Shown here: positions 12,801 to 23,884 of the stretch, piece by piece
Position numbering within the stretch: position 1 is the first letter of the stretch
Layout of the letters: the number at the start of each line of letters is the position of its first letter
Source: Promerops cafer
Taxonomy: Eukaryota > Chordata > Aves > Passeriformes > Nectariniidae
Assembly (NCBI GenBank): GCA_013398275.1
Contig: VZSE01009971.1
Coordinates: 89,014 to 153,013 of the forward strand
Reading direction: 5' to 3'
Length of the DNA: 64,000 bases
Notes under the pieces: generated by a model
What the model was told of the DNA's origin: nothing
The model's input: only the letters and a program-made list of their open reading frames with translations
The model's database searches: none
Translations under genes and position numbers: made by a program

Positions 12801-15800
12801 TGGAAAGAGATGTTAAATGCAACTTTATTTACTGGAAAGCTTTTGAAAATGGTTTTAAGTAAACAAACCAAACTGGAAAAAGCTGCTCTTCTCAAGACAG
12901 CTTTTAATGCTTTTATGACTGTTTGCCTCTGTCTGTATGTGCTTGGGCCTTTAGATTCTAAACCCTTGTGAAAGACATGTTGTTTCTTATTGTTCATTTA
13001 CTCTGCAGTACCACTCAAGTTTAAGAGAGCTAAATGGTTGATAAAACCACTAACTTAATTAGTGTTCAGGCAGATGTCTTGGCATCTGTCATTTTCTAAA
13101 GGTTTCCAGCTATGACCTTGTTTTCAGCTGCTAATAGATGCAGTGGATTGTCCCTTTCTGAAGACTGATTTTCTGCTGAGTATCTAAACTGGGATATTGA
13201 AGAGGGAAATGTGCTGTGCATTTAACTAAAGTTCTGTCGTTTTCCTTTTGGCTTCTTGCATCTCTCTGGGTATCTGTGGTTTCACCAAAGGTGTTCTGGT
13301 TTGTGTTCTAGGTCCTGCAGCACGTCCGCCTGCCCCTGCTGAGTCCCAAGTTCCTTGTGGGTACAGTGGGTTCTGATCCACTCATTAAGAGTGATGAGGA
13401 ATGCAGGTAAATCTCCTCAGCCATTTACAGGATTGGATTGTGCTGTCCCCTGAAACTGTGCTCATTTGTCACTGGCAAATGGGTGATGCCTCACAATTTC
13501 GTCTTTGGCAACTGGGAGGATAGGAGAAGCAAGAAAAATTGTCTTCTATTTGCATAATAGTCACTGGTGTGCCCTAGAAGTGGTTTTGTTCTTTCAAGTT
13601 TTCACTGAAATAGCAAACTTTGAGTGTGCAGTTTGACTGTTGGTAAAAGACCTTTCAGTGTATTGATTTTCATTTTGCCTTTTTTTTTTCCTCCCCCTCC
13701 AGTCATGGCCTTTATTGCAGCTTAGCTCTTGCATGGCTTTCATGATGATCTCAGTGGGATCTAAAGTAGTTTTCTATGTAGAATGTCTGTACTTTGATAA
13801 TGGAATTGGACTCTGGGATTAGAGTCTGCTCTTTCCCACAAGGATAATGCAGGGAAGTTGTCATTTCCTCTTCTTATGGTATGAGTCTCACCTTTCTTGT
13901 TCTACAGAGTTCTGTATCGTCCACAAAGCACATGATCTATCTTGTGCATCTTGTAAAGGAGTTCAGGGCATAAGCTAAATTGTTCTCTTCCTGAATAAAG
14001 CATTCATTCTGGGGGAATTCCACATTTGTAGAGGGAAGGAGGACTTTTTTGTTCTTTTTTGTTTTATTCAAGGGTTTGGAATATTAGGATTAGTCCAGGT
14101 GGCAAGTCATGAATGGATGGGCAGTGTGAGCTGGCCAGAGCTGATGGAGCAAATATTCATCAGAAGGGTACTATCTCCATCTATTGGTCATGTGTGTATT
14201 ATGTATTTGTGTGCTTTCCAACTCCTGTTCTCTTCTGAGGCAAAACCACTGACTGTGAAGTTTTAGCTTGAGGCAGGCTGGGTTTTTCTTTTCTGCACAG
14301 TAAGCCTGACAAATCTCTTGTCATATATTTTTTTTTATCAGGCTTTTTATAGCAGGCTGTATCTATTATTAACTCTGGCCAAGCACTGGGGCTGGTTTGC
14401 TGCTGTCACTGTGTCAGTGGCTTGTAAACAACTGATGAGTATTTAGGTGACGTTTAACCGGAGCTGTTCATGCTCTTCTCGTGTGACTTGTGAATACCTG
14501 AGGTGCATGACTAGTGCTGGCTGCTCTTCCCATCACTTCTGATTCGCCCCTTCTCCCAAGACTGACCTCTGGGGGTTAATATTTTCCTGTCTTGCACAGG
14601 GATCTGGTGGATGAAGCCAAAAACTACCTGCTGCTGCCCCAAGAGCGGCCACTGATGCAGGGACCGCGAACGAGGCCGCGCAAACCCATCCGCTGTGGAG
14701 AGGTGCTCTTTGCAGGTGGGTGTCCCTGCAGGTGTGTCCGTGGTGTCAGCAGGACATGGTGGAGGGTCTAGAGGGGCCATAGGAGGAGAGGCTGAGGTCA
14801 CTTGGTCTGTTCTGCCTGAAGAAGAGACTGAGAGGAGAGCTCATCACGGTTTACAACTTCCTTGTGAGGGGGAGAGGAGAGGCTGGCACTGATCTCGGCT
14901 CTCTGGTTACCAGCAGTAGAACCTGAGGGAATGGCCTGGAGCTGTGTCAGGGCAGGCTTAAGTTGGACATTAGATAAAGGTTCTTCACCCACAGCAGAGT
15001 CTGGCACTGGAACTGACTTCCCAAGGCCTGACACAGCACCAGGCCTGGCAGAGCTCAAGAAGTGTTTGGACAACACTCCCAGGCACACGATGGGATTCTT
15101 GGGGCTATCCTGTGCAGGGCCAGAAGTGGGACTTAGAATGAGAATATCCTGAGTTGGAAGGATCAATGTATTTTTCCCACTGGCTTAGGCCAGGAGACTC
15201 TGGGCAGGATTTTCTGGTGGTGGTGTTCCCATAAAGTCTTCACAACCCATTTCCGATGTGACCTGTGCATTAATATTCGAAAGTTTGAGTTAACTTAGCT
15301 TCCTTACTCACATGATTTCTTTGGTGCTGTGAATGCCACAGCATTTCCAAGCTTCAGTCCCTGCTCTTGAAAACCTCCTTCTATTTCGTAGTCACAAACC
15401 TCAGAAGGAGTGACTCGGCACCGAGTCCGAAGGGGGGATTTGTGCCGGGGGCACGGGCAGTTTGTGGGTGAATGAGTGTTTTTGTGACCCCACTTTCTGG
15501 TGTTTGGCTGCAGTGGGGGGCTGGTGCAGCGGGGACGCGATTTCCAGCGTGGAGCGCTACGACCCCCAGACCAACGAGTGGAGGATGGTGGCTTCCATGA
15601 GCAAGAGGCGCTGCGGCGTCGGGGTCAGCGTCCTGGATGACCTCCTCTACGCTGTGGGAGGCCACGATGGCTCCTCCTACCTTAACAGTGTGGAAAGGTA
15701 GGTGTCTTGTTATAAATACAAATTATATTATTGGCTTTTAGCAAATATTAAAGTGAATGCCGTACGTATGATGGTGGAATAACTTTGCTGCGTGAATATA

Positions 15801-18800
15801 GTTTTTATTTCTGCTGTTAACAAAACTTAGAAATGGTAGTGTGGTAAATGTATCTTAAGACATAGTGTAATATTAAAATAGAGACTGTGTAATGTTAGAA
15901 TGCTTTTATTCATCTAACTGACTCAGAGAATGGTGATCCCTCACATTTCTGAATTATCCACGTAACTGACTCAGAGAATGGTGATCCCTCACATTTGTGA
16001 ATTATCCTATCTAAATGAAAATAACAGTGACAGAAACCAGAACACCGAAAGAAAAATTTATTGACTCTTCGTTATCAAAGAGTGTAAAAACAACAAGATA
16101 GAACCACAAAGATAAATAAAATATATTGATTTAATCTACAAGATGGCATGAAGACAAGTCAAAAGTTAAAGCCAAACAAAAGAACATCTAAACTCAGAAG
16201 AATGTTTAAATGATGCATAATGGTTTATAAATATGCAACAGGTTGAGGCAACAGAAAAAAGTATTTAAAGAGTGTTTCCAAGATAGTAAGCGTGCTCTTA
16301 GCTGAATGCCAAGCACCCAGCCATAACCATTTGCTTTATTTCTGTCTCCTATTATCTTTTTTTTACTAAACTTTTCAAATTTTACCAAGAAAGTGAACCT
16401 CGTTTTTCACAGTCTCCATAAGGCCCCTGTGCAGAATTTCAGCTGTGAATGTTTAAACCTGGCTGCAGCCTCTTAGGAACGAGTTCATTTTGCCATTTCC
16501 TCCTGCCTTGCACAGCCCTGGTGCAAAACACTTTGTGTCACGTTATCCCCAGCTTAATGGGACGAGCCAAAGCCTCTGGCAGAAGGAAGGAATCTCTAGG
16601 AGATGGGCCTGGGTGTATTGTTGGGAGGAGTGGTGGTCCTGGTTAACCTTCCTTGCTGTGGGTTTGTTTTTAGTGTTGTTGAGGAAGGTGAGGTTACAGC
16701 GAGCATTTCTTAGATGCTGAGGGAAAGATCCTGGGATTTTTTTTGTGAAGTGGCAACTTGAGAATTAAGGAACCTTGGCACATAGGCAGAAGAAGGAAAA
16801 TAGGTCAGTTTTAGGCCTGTGAAAGATTAAAGTCAAACAAGTTTTACCAAGCTTCCTGTTTCTGGGAGCTGCATAGGGCAATTCCCAGGCCTGAAAGCCA
16901 CATGACTCAACCTCTCCTACTCCTCTAAATCTTGGCCCTGTAAAAAACCCAATGAGCTGTACAACCACCTCAAGCCTCCCCTTCTTCCCACCATCTCCTT
17001 GAATGCTCCCAACTTCCCAAATCATGACCCTAGCGTTGTATCTCCCACGTCCTGCACTTCTTGCTTGTATTTCTTTTTCTCTGCATTCCCAAGTTCCTCC
17101 ATATTTTATCAGGAAGTCCCAGTACTGGCTGAGTTCCTGTGTGAACTGCAGGGAACAGAGCAGAGTTAACTCTGGCTGCTGCTCTTTGCTGCAAGTTACC
17201 ACACGCCAGCCAGTCTCTCTCAGCAACCTGAACCTTTGATCTGCAGCTTGATTCATCCCAACCTGCAGTTTGAACATCCCTGGAATAACATGTACTGCAT
17301 GCATTGTATCACTTCAGGGCTTTTCTCCAGCTTACAAAGAGCTGTGTTGCAGTTGAAGCTCAGGATAGGCAAGTTTCACAGCCTTATTAGAGCTCCCAAG
17401 CATGGGAGAGTCTGAAGCAGACCTAGGCAGGTAATTTGTGCTGTTTGGTGTGGTTTTTTTTCCAGGTATGATCCAAAGACCAATCAGTGGAGCAGTGATG
17501 TGGCTCCCACCAGCACCTGCAGGACCAGTGTTGGAGTAGCAGTCCTTGGAGGTTACCTCTATGCTGTGGGTGGCCAGGACGGTGTCTCTTGTCTCAACAT
17601 TGTGGAGAGGTACTTTTTAATTACAAAAAAAAACCCCAAAAAAGTGGGGCACAGCAAGAAAAGGGGTCTCTTAGAGGGTGCAGCTGATGCAGACAAGCTG
17701 GAGATAGGAACTGTACAAATCTTACAGGGATTTTTGTTTGGGGAGAATAAAGTCAGTCTTCCTGCCCCTTTGTGAAGATGTCAGCACTTGGCTGAGCTCT
17801 GGTGTTTATTCTTTTGCCAGGTATGATCCCAAAGAAAACAAATGGACTCGAGTGGCTTCCATGAGCACCAGGCGCCTGGGAGTGGCAGTGGCTGTGCTGG
17901 GAGGCTTCCTCTACGCCGTGGGAGGCTCTGATGGAACATCTCCTCTCAATACTGGTATGCCTTTTGCTGTCCCTTAATCCCAGTCAGTGCTTGTCCTGCT
18001 CCTGGGAGCCCGTCATGTCCCCAGATGCCTGTTGAATATCTCGGTGATCAGTTTGTGGAGTTTTTTCTTCTTTAAATATTATTTTGTCATACCATAACTC
18101 ACTCTCCAGACTTGTGAGCCCCTATTACCTGGTTGTGTGTCATATTTTTACTTTCTCAGTGCTTCATTTGGCACTATGTCCTTAATGCAAGGCTTTGATC
18201 GTTTGCATAGGAGTTGCAAGCACTTTTTTTTTTTTTAAATTCCTGCAGCAGCCATTTTTGCTGTAGGAAGGAAGGTGCCAAAGGCAAAACTGCTGCAGGT
18301 CAGTTTGCAGCATTGCCAGCTCCCTCTCGAGTGAAGACCTGAGTGTGATTGATGCTGGAGGCAGGACAGAGACTAGCAAGAGTTCTTTGGAAGGAAAGAG
18401 AGAACAAACAAGTTCATGGCACTTCTGGTGTGTGGAAATCAGGTCCAAAAGTTCTCTACCCACTCCCTGCCAAGCCTGCTGACCAAAGACCTCCCCTTCC
18501 TCCGCAGTGGAACGCTACAACCCCCAGGAGAACCGGTGGCACACGATAGCCCCCATGGGCACGAGGAGGAAGCACCTGGGCTGTGCCGTGTACCAGGACA
18601 TGATCTACGCCGTGGGAGGCAGGGATGACACCACGGAGCTCAGCAGTGCTGAGAGGTACAACCCACGCACCAACCAGTGGTCTCCCGTGGTGGCCATGAC
18701 GTCCCGGCGGAGCGGAGTGAGTGGGATGCCTTCAGTGTTAGCTTTTGTGTTTTCCAGGTTCTGCACTGCAGTGCTGTGTAACTCTCTTCTCTCTCGTCTC

Positions 18801-21800
18801 TTCATATCAAGTGTTAGCAAGTTCTCCTCACAGTTCAGTCAGACAAAACAATCCTTTTCCTGCTTGAAAACCAAGGACAGCGTTGCAGGCCCAAAAAGTG
18901 CAAACAACAGCGAATTGAGGAGAGCAAACTGGGAGGGTGGGACTTCATAACCTGAGGCTGTAATTGGACCATTAACCCCAATATGGAAATGGACGAAAAC
19001 TTATAAAAGTGTGAAAATTCGTGACCTGCCGTCCATCTTGGGTAGAGCCACAGCTGGGCTCTTGTACTGCCCAAGGTGTATCCTGTGAAGGGCTTTTTAA
19101 TACATCCCCACTTTATTCCTTTAACACTGCCTAGCCTCTGTTCTAGGGAGCCTCTCGAGGCATCAAGTGGGGCTTGGTGGGCTCGTCCCTGCCACGTGTC
19201 ACCGTGTGGGGACAGCACGGGGCGGAGTGTCACTCTGCTTGTGGGGAGGGCACAGGGCAGGATGTCACTGTCACTCTTGCTGTGGGGAGAGCACACGGTG
19301 AAGCGCCAGCCTTCTCACGAGGCTCTCCTGCTTCCTCCACGTCTTCATCTCTTTTCTGTGAGGGAAAAAGTTTGCAAAAAGCTCTCTAGCAAGACTAGAG
19401 GGTGAAGAGATAGCCGAGTCACGCCACAGACAGCTGTTTAGGATGGGGAAATGAGTCATTTGAGGGTGTTTTTAAATATTTTTGGGCCCTTATATGCAGC
19501 CAACTAAGCCTGAAGCAAAGGAGCTTTTAGGTGACATAGCTGTACGTGGTATGAGATACCATTAAAGAACGCTATCAAATTAGTACCTGGATCTCTCTGG
19601 ATGAGTTAGGAGGTGAAAACACCCACTTGCTCAGAGGAAAAAGCTGGGAAAATGGGTTAGCATGTGTTCAGATACAAATTCCCAGCAGACTCATTGCCTT
19701 GGGGCATGTGTGGGAACAGGGCTCCTGGGCTTTCACTTAGGCTGTTGCCTCTCCTCACTGAATCCTGTGAGTGACAGCAAGTTCCCATCAACTGCTGATC
19801 ATGTTGCTTTCTTGTGAACAACAGATTGCTGCAGTGTTTTCAGTAGTCATCATGGCTGGGGAGATGTAAATGATATGAATGTTTATCATTAGAGATTGGA
19901 TTATGTAGTAAAGAGAGGATGAGTTCTAGCTGTGTGTTCGTGTTCCAGTGTCTGGTGAGGCAAGTATGAATCACAGTTTGAGTAACCACTGGTTTTAGAG
20001 GCAGAGAACACATATTTATTTGTCTTCTCCAAGCACAGAGTGAGCTGTCCAACACTGTCCACTTTAGTTTCTCATTAGACATTGACTTTTTATCAGCTGC
20101 TTCTGTATTTGCTTTCTATAGAAACTGCTGAACACATGCAGCTGTATCTGCAGCTCTTCCTCAGAGGCAAAACAGGAACCATTTTACGTTGTGTACCTTC
20201 CCTTTTCTCTGTTATTCTCCACGTTTTCTACTGGAAATGATCATGGTTTTGATATTTCAGTGATTCTGTGCATCTGCAGAAAGGCTAAATAGAAAGTCTG
20301 GAAGCCAAGGTGCTTACAGATGCAAGCCCCAACCTGAGAGGTTTGGGATCAGGGGCTTGCCTGTGGTTCTGCTACTTTAAGCAAGTGTTGTGGGCTGATA
20401 GATATTCTTTCTTGGGGAAGAATTTCAGTCCAGAACAGAAGTTTTGTATGAAAAAGATTTAGATTCTCATTTATTTATCATCACCTAGATGGTTCTACTT
20501 CTTGCAGCTGGCAATAAGGGGGACCCTCTGCTTTTTCTTTGAGAGATTCTCTATTCTGAGATACATATTTAACTTTCCATGTCGCATTTTTTAGGGTATT
20601 TTATTTGTGCCATGCCCTAAAGAAAAAAACCCCAACCCTCTCATGCAGTTTCACCAAACACGGTTATTAAATGGTTTTATTAATATTTTCATTTTAACCC
20701 TTCTTTTCAGGGCATCCCAGCTAAGTAGCTGCTGTCTGATGGCTGTTTTGCAGGTTGGCCTGGCCGTGGTGAATGGACAGCTGATGGCAGTGGGGGGCTT
20801 TGATGGCACAACGTACCTGAAGACCATTGAGGTGTTTGATCCAGATGCTAACACGTGGAGGTAACTTGAATTTGTGTAATAATCAAAGAGTGAAATCCAG
20901 CTGGAACTGCCCCAGGCAAATTAGGAATGTGGTACACACCATAACAGGGAGCTTGTGTGGGGTAGAACCATCACAACACTCCCATTTCTGGCTTCTTGCC
21001 TTGCAAGAAAGAATTACATTTTGAAAAATATCCCAGTGTGCCCCATCTGTTCATTTTGGGCTGAGTCTCTCCTACTTCCCAATAAAACTGAGCTTGTCCT
21101 TAGCAGAAGGAACTCACAGCCACGATGTAGAATTTGGCCTGTTCACCTCTTGCTTTCAAGCTGAGGCAGTGATTTCTGAATCCTTTTGGAGGAGCTGAAA
21201 CACTTCAAGCACATGTTATTCCCCTTTAAATCAGCAAGATTCAGCCACTGGAAGAATCTCCAAGCTGAGACAAATAATATGAAATTGCTGATCAAAATAT
21301 GCGCTGAGCAGAAAAGAAAGAGGAAAAATAACCTTTCTAGTCATAACTATACTTGAAAACAATTGCTTGTGTATTTATTCCCAAATGTAATTAGCATAAA
21401 GTATCAAGCTCCTGTGGCTATTTTTGCTGCTGTGGTAATCTGGCAAGGGTGGGGAATAGAAGGAAATTAATGTCCTTATTCTTACTAGTGATAGTAGTAG
21501 TTTAACCCTTCACTGATAAGAATGGCTGTCATGAGCAGCAGTGGAGGGATTTCCCCTGGTTTGGTGAGCCATGAATCCACAGGATTGTTTGAACTGCTGA
21601 GGAAACCAGTTGAGGAGAGACTAGTACATACATCAGATTCCTTAGTGGAGTGGTTTCAGCTACTCCCTGTGACAGTCCAGAGTTAGGAGTTACTGCCTGG
21701 CAGGCATTCACACATTTTGGGAGATTATTCAAGGTATTATTAGCTCGTGGGTTTTTTTCCTCCACTGAACTCAATATAGGTGGCCAGCTTCCGTGGTCTT

Positions 21801-22525
21801 CCCTTTCTTTCGTTTCTTTTGTATCTTGAAGATAAATTTTTATTTGTGCAGCTTGACTGAGAAACGATTCTGATCCAGTTTGGAGAACTTGCTTCTCCTG
21901 TTCCTGCCAGCAGACTCCAGTGGCACAGAGGGGAATATGGAGCTGGAATCTGGAGGGATCTGATATCCCTATGAAATGCAGACACCATTGCAGTCAGCAG
22001 ATGGTGCTTGGGATGTGTTATATCCTGGTTGGATCAGCTGAATGTAGGGGTTTAGACATACAAATTAAATAAGTTGAATTGTGAGGACTAAGCCTAGTCA
22101 TGTGCTACCCAAAACGTAGCTTAAGGTCAGCTACAGCCTACAAAGTTTTTTTCTGTCTTGCACATTACCAGACAGGGAGCAGGAAGTATTTATCTGAGTA
22201 ACAGAAATTTGGTGTAAAAACAAGCAGCAGTTTCTGTACTGAGAGAGAAAGGCACGAGCAAATACAGCTGTTTACTTAGGAAGCGTGTAAGATGGGTGCT
22301 CCACAACTTCTTCATGGCCCACTTGAAGCAGACATGGTGACAGGGGCTGGGCCAGGGTTTCCCATGGCAGCTCCCGAGGGTGGGTGTCCCCACGGAGGAC
22401 GTGAGCCAGGGTGTGTGACCCTGGGATGCTGTCTCCACAGGTTGCACGGCGGGATGAACTACCGGCGGCTGGGCGGAGGCGTGGGGGTTATCAAAATGAC
22501 ACACTGTGAATCTCATATATGGTAA
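872..22525 (+). CDS. KLHL20: Kelch-like protein 20, full coding span (11 coding exons)
   Basis: Substrate adaptor of a Cullin-3/RBX1 ubiquitin ligase; known family targets include DAPK1, PML and ULK1, with roles in autophagy and trans-Golgi trafficking. The exons are 872-894, 7483-8056, 12109-12267, 13312-13406, 14600-14715, 15514-15697, 17466-17609, 17821-17954, 18508-18716, 20754-20860 and 22441-22525. They sum to 1,830 nt, or 609 residues plus TAA, the same length as the human protein as I recall it. A BTB domain (about 60-165) is followed by a BACK domain (about 170-275) and six Kelch repeats (about 315-605) with the usual double-Gly, Tyr and Trp pattern (AVGG, VERYDP, NxW). The start is the ATG at 872, giving MDGKPMRR, close to the mammalian N terminus. 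All junctions are GT-AG and keep phase. Identification is near certain. Confidence 0.97.
895..7482 (+). other. KLHL20 intron after the first coding exon
   Basis: About 6.6 kb with homopolymer T tracts at 5545-5557 and 6299-6317 and a G run near 4562. Short open frames occur on both strands, but none has family resemblance or splice support. The last 140 bp before exon 2 are unusually GC-rich. Confidence 0.7.
7483..8056 (+). CDS. KLHL20: KLHL20 coding exon 2 (N-terminal tail, BTB, start of BACK)
   Basis: The acceptor CTGCAG ends at 7482 and the donor GTAAGG begins at 8057. The exon supplies residues 8-199, including the BTB core ([20 protein letters not shown], then [12 protein letters not shown]), which mediates dimerisation and Cullin-3 binding. 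It is much richer in GC than the flanking introns. Confidence 0.97.
8057..12108 (+). other. KLHL20 intron between coding exons 2 and 3
   Basis: About 4 kb of AT-rich intron. The only structured element I see is the AGCTGATAA tandem array at 10780-10853. A purine/G run lies near 9265-9280. No gene is supported. Confidence 0.7.
10780..10853 (+). repeat. Short A-rich minisatellite (AGCTGATAA unit)
   Basis: AGCTGATA(A) starts at 10785, 10803, 10821 and 10841, separated by A-rich spacers, giving an 18-20 bp period over four copies. Confidence 0.75.
12109..12267 (+). CDS. KLHL20: KLHL20 coding exon 3 (BACK domain)
   Basis: It lies between the acceptor TTTCCCAG and the donor GTAATC, in phase 0 at both ends. 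It encodes residues 200-252 of the BACK helices, starting [11 protein letters not shown] and ending RRPQLPQ. Confidence 0.96.
13312..13406 (+). CDS. KLHL20: KLHL20 coding exon 4 (BACK domain)
   Basis: It lies between the acceptor TTCTAG and the donor GTAAAT and encodes [20 protein letters not shown] and following residues. It ends two bases into an Arg codon completed at 14600. Confidence 0.96.
14600..14715 (+). CDS. KLHL20: KLHL20 coding exon 5 (end of BACK, linker to Kelch)
   Basis: It lies between the acceptor TGCACAG and the donor GTGGGT. It encodes [17 protein letters not shown] followed by the basic linker ([18 protein letters not shown]) leading into blade 1. A CR1 fragment begins about 40 bp beyond its donor. 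Confidence 0.96.
14755..15150 (+). mobile_element. CR1 LINE 3' fragment (sense) in KLHL20 intron 5
   Basis: It has the CR1 3'-end signature: a segment reading as the usual gain of 'tgggattcttggggctatcc' and 'tgtgcagggccagaagtggga', preceded by the GGCAGGCTTAAGTTGGACATT block. It is truncated at the 5' end and diverged, with no open reverse transcriptase frame. It is inserted about 40 bp beyond the exon 5 donor. Confidence 0.8.
15514..15697 (+). CDS. KLHL20: KLHL20 coding exon 6 (Kelch repeat 1 and start of 2)
   Basis: It lies between the acceptor GGCTGCAG and the donor GTAGGT. It begins with [18 protein letters not shown] and ends in NSVE plus AG of the next Arg codon. The donor lies only 10 bp upstream of a solo LTR starting at 15708, but its first eight intronic bases (GTAGGTGT) remain a good splice site. 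Confidence 0.96.
15708..16411 (+). mobile_element. Solo LTR, copy A, in KLHL20 intron 6 (704 bp)
   Basis: It starts TGTTATAAATAC and ends TTTTTCACA. It is flanked by a perfect 4-bp target duplication, GTCT at 15704-15707 and 16412-16415. The right 200 bp match copy B (30049-30933) and, reversed, copy C (53236-54126). It lacks most of about 390 bp found near the left end of copy B and carries a private 48-bp duplication, so it is a diverged or rearranged subfamily member. There is no internal retroviral gene. A 4-bp duplication is typical of gammaretrovirus-like (ERV1) elements; class assignment is inference. Confidence 0.85.
15915..16009 (+). repeat. 48-bp tandem duplication inside LTR copy A
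   Basis: Two adjacent near-identical units begin TAACTGACTCAGAGAATGG at 15915 and 15963. The unit is absent from the homologous LTR copies B and C. Confidence 0.85.
16416..17465 (+). other. Remainder of KLHL20 intron 6
   Basis: Non-coding. A 179-codon open frame runs on the minus strand at 16765-17304, but it shows no domain, no splice context and no recognisable homology, so I do not call it a gene. Confidence 0.6.
17466..17609 (+). CDS. KLHL20: KLHL20 coding exon 7 (Kelch repeats 2-3)
   Basis: The acceptor TTTCCAG ends at 17465 and the donor GTACTT begins at 17610. It encodes [19 protein letters not shown] through [13 protein letters not shown]. One blade residue is Tyr (GGYLYAVGG), where I recall Phe in mammals. 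Confidence 0.96.
17821..17954 (+). CDS. KLHL20: KLHL20 coding exon 8 (Kelch repeats 3-4)
   Basis: It lies between the acceptor TTTGCCAG and the donor GTATGC, encoding [18 protein letters not shown] through [11 protein letters not shown]. It ends with one base of a Val codon completed at 18508. Confidence 0.96.
18508..18716 (+). CDS. KLHL20: KLHL20 coding exon 9 (Kelch repeats 4-5)
   Basis: It lies between the acceptor TCCGCAG and the donor GTGAGT. It encodes [20 protein letters not shown], then [18 protein letters not shown], and ends TSRRSG in phase 0. Confidence 0.96.
18717..20753 (+). other. KLHL20 intron between coding exons 9 and 10
   Basis: About 2 kb. GC-richer sequence at 19030-19330 gives several overlapping open frames, none resembling a known protein. 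No repeat family is recognised. Confidence 0.65.
20754..20860 (+). CDS. KLHL20: KLHL20 coding exon 10 (Kelch repeat 6)
   Basis: It lies between the acceptor TTTTGCAG and the donor GTAACT, encoding [20 protein letters not shown] through DANTW plus AG of an Arg codon. Confidence 0.96.
20861..22440 (+). other. KLHL20 last intron
   Basis: About 1.6 kb of AT-rich intron. I see no gene, RNA or clear repeat in it. Confidence 0.65.
22441..22525 (+). CDS. KLHL20: KLHL20 last coding exon and stop
   Basis: The acceptor CTCCACAG ends at 22440. The exon encodes [20 protein letters not shown] and ends CESHIW followed by TAA (22523-22525), the conserved C terminus of KLHL20. Confidence 0.97.
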
Positions 22526-22797
22526 GCTTCCAGAAGGGAGGGAGTCCCCTGCCTTCTCATTCCTAGAAAAAAACTGAAGAGACTTGTTGACACTGGACCT
22601 CTTTGCAGCTCTAGTATGCACGGTCTAGATCCAATGTAACTCTTTGTCGGTGAACTCTTTCTATGGAATCATAAAAATTGACTTCTGTGAGAGTGTGCCC
22701 CGCAGGAGACCACGTTGTCAGACTCCAGGGAACCACTGGACAAAAGTAGAGGTGTTGCTTATGTCCGTATTTTTTCTAAATAGTTCTACATTTTTTG

Positions 22798-22803
22798 AAT
22801 AAA
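22798..22803 (+). terminator. Proximal candidate poly(A) signal of KLHL20
   Basis: AATAAA lies 273 bp after the stop codon. It would give a short 3' UTR lacking the LTR-like segment and the TGTTTACA octamers. Confidence 0.4.
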
Positions 22804-23138
22804 CCAAACTGTAACAGTTATTGTAGCGTAAAGGATGCTGATGTAGAGCCTAATACACTCTGTACTGGGAGTCTGGCCAGGAGGAGGGATTCCTGCTTTC
22901 CCTCCTGCTGTGGGAGCAGTGGATGTGGCAGCTGTTTGGTGGGCGAAAAAGTGATCCAGAAAACATTGCTTTTGCCTTATTTACAGAGAGCTTCAAAAAA
23001 AAGTACTTGACCTGCAAGGTGCCACCTTTGCACAGAAGCTTTTCTGTGCACAGAGTATATTTATTTTTTCATTTGATTTGTATCATGTATTTCCTTTGTA
23101 TCGCTCACAGCGATGATTCCAGCTTTTTATATACATCT

Positions 23139-23200
23139 CTGTGTGTGCATATATATATATGTATTTTATGTAGATATATATATATGTATGTATATGTGTG
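23139..23200 (+). repeat. TA/TG compound microsatellite in the KLHL20 3' UTR
   Basis: Alternating TG and TA dinucleotides with interruptions (TGTGTGTGCATATATATATA, later ATATATATATGTATG). Confidence 0.85.
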
Positions 23201-23447
23201 ATTTGCATTTCGACCAGCTGGTGGTTTGGGAAGGGCTGTGTCCTGCCAGCTACTGTGGTTCCAACCCTTGTGGTATGATTTGGGGTCTCTTAGAGGACAG
23301 GAGAGCTGTGAGGATGGGTGCCCTAAGTATCTTTTCAGAACTGGAACTCTCATCGCTCAACTGAATCAGTGAAGTGCCCAAAAAGGGTGAGAGGAAAAGG
23401 ATTTCAAACTGTACAAAAGTTCAGCTTTTCTCTCCTCTCCTCTCTCC

Positions 23448-23884
23448 TGTGCTGGTTTGAAGGTAAACCAGCAGGAGGAATTAACCCCACACAAATACCT
23501 TGTGAGAGATTTCAAGTCGGAGTTACAGTTCAATAGAAAGATGACAAAAAAATGCAATGATTACAGAAAGACTGGCTTAAAACCAGTCCTGATTAAATGG
23601 TGGTTGCAGTCCCGTTGGAGTGATGGATGAGGTCTTGTCAAAAGCCCTGGTCCTTCTTTGGATGTCCCCAAACCCCCAGATCACAGACCCTCAAAGTCCA
23701 GGCAGGAATGTTGAGTCCCTCCCCCAGGGGCAAGGGATTTTCCCATGGAATGATGGAATCCTATGAGTCATAGGATATTTTGGGGGGTCTTTGATGGCCC
23801 AGATGACCCCCCCCTTAGGCTGGGTGTAGGCAGAGAGAACCCTGCACCCAGCTCACAGCTGTTATGAAGGAGCCAGCACTAACA
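23448..23884 (+). mobile_element. Probable LTR-like insertion in the KLHL20 3' UTR (boundaries uncertain)
   Basis: It begins TGTGCTGGTTTGAAGG, with a perfect 8-bp inverted repeat GCTGGTTT (23451-23458) / AAACCAGC (23465-23472), and ends near CAGCACTAACA. It thus has TG...CA termini, and its base composition is unlike the surrounding UTR. It resembles songbird endogenous retrovirus LTRs as I recall them. I could not find a target duplication, and the element may extend further right. It contains no coding frame. Confidence 0.45.

Noticed and set aside
16765..17304. 179-codon minus-strand open frame in KLHL20 intron 6
   Set aside because: No recognisable domain, no splice or promoter context, and ordinary intron composition; probably chance.
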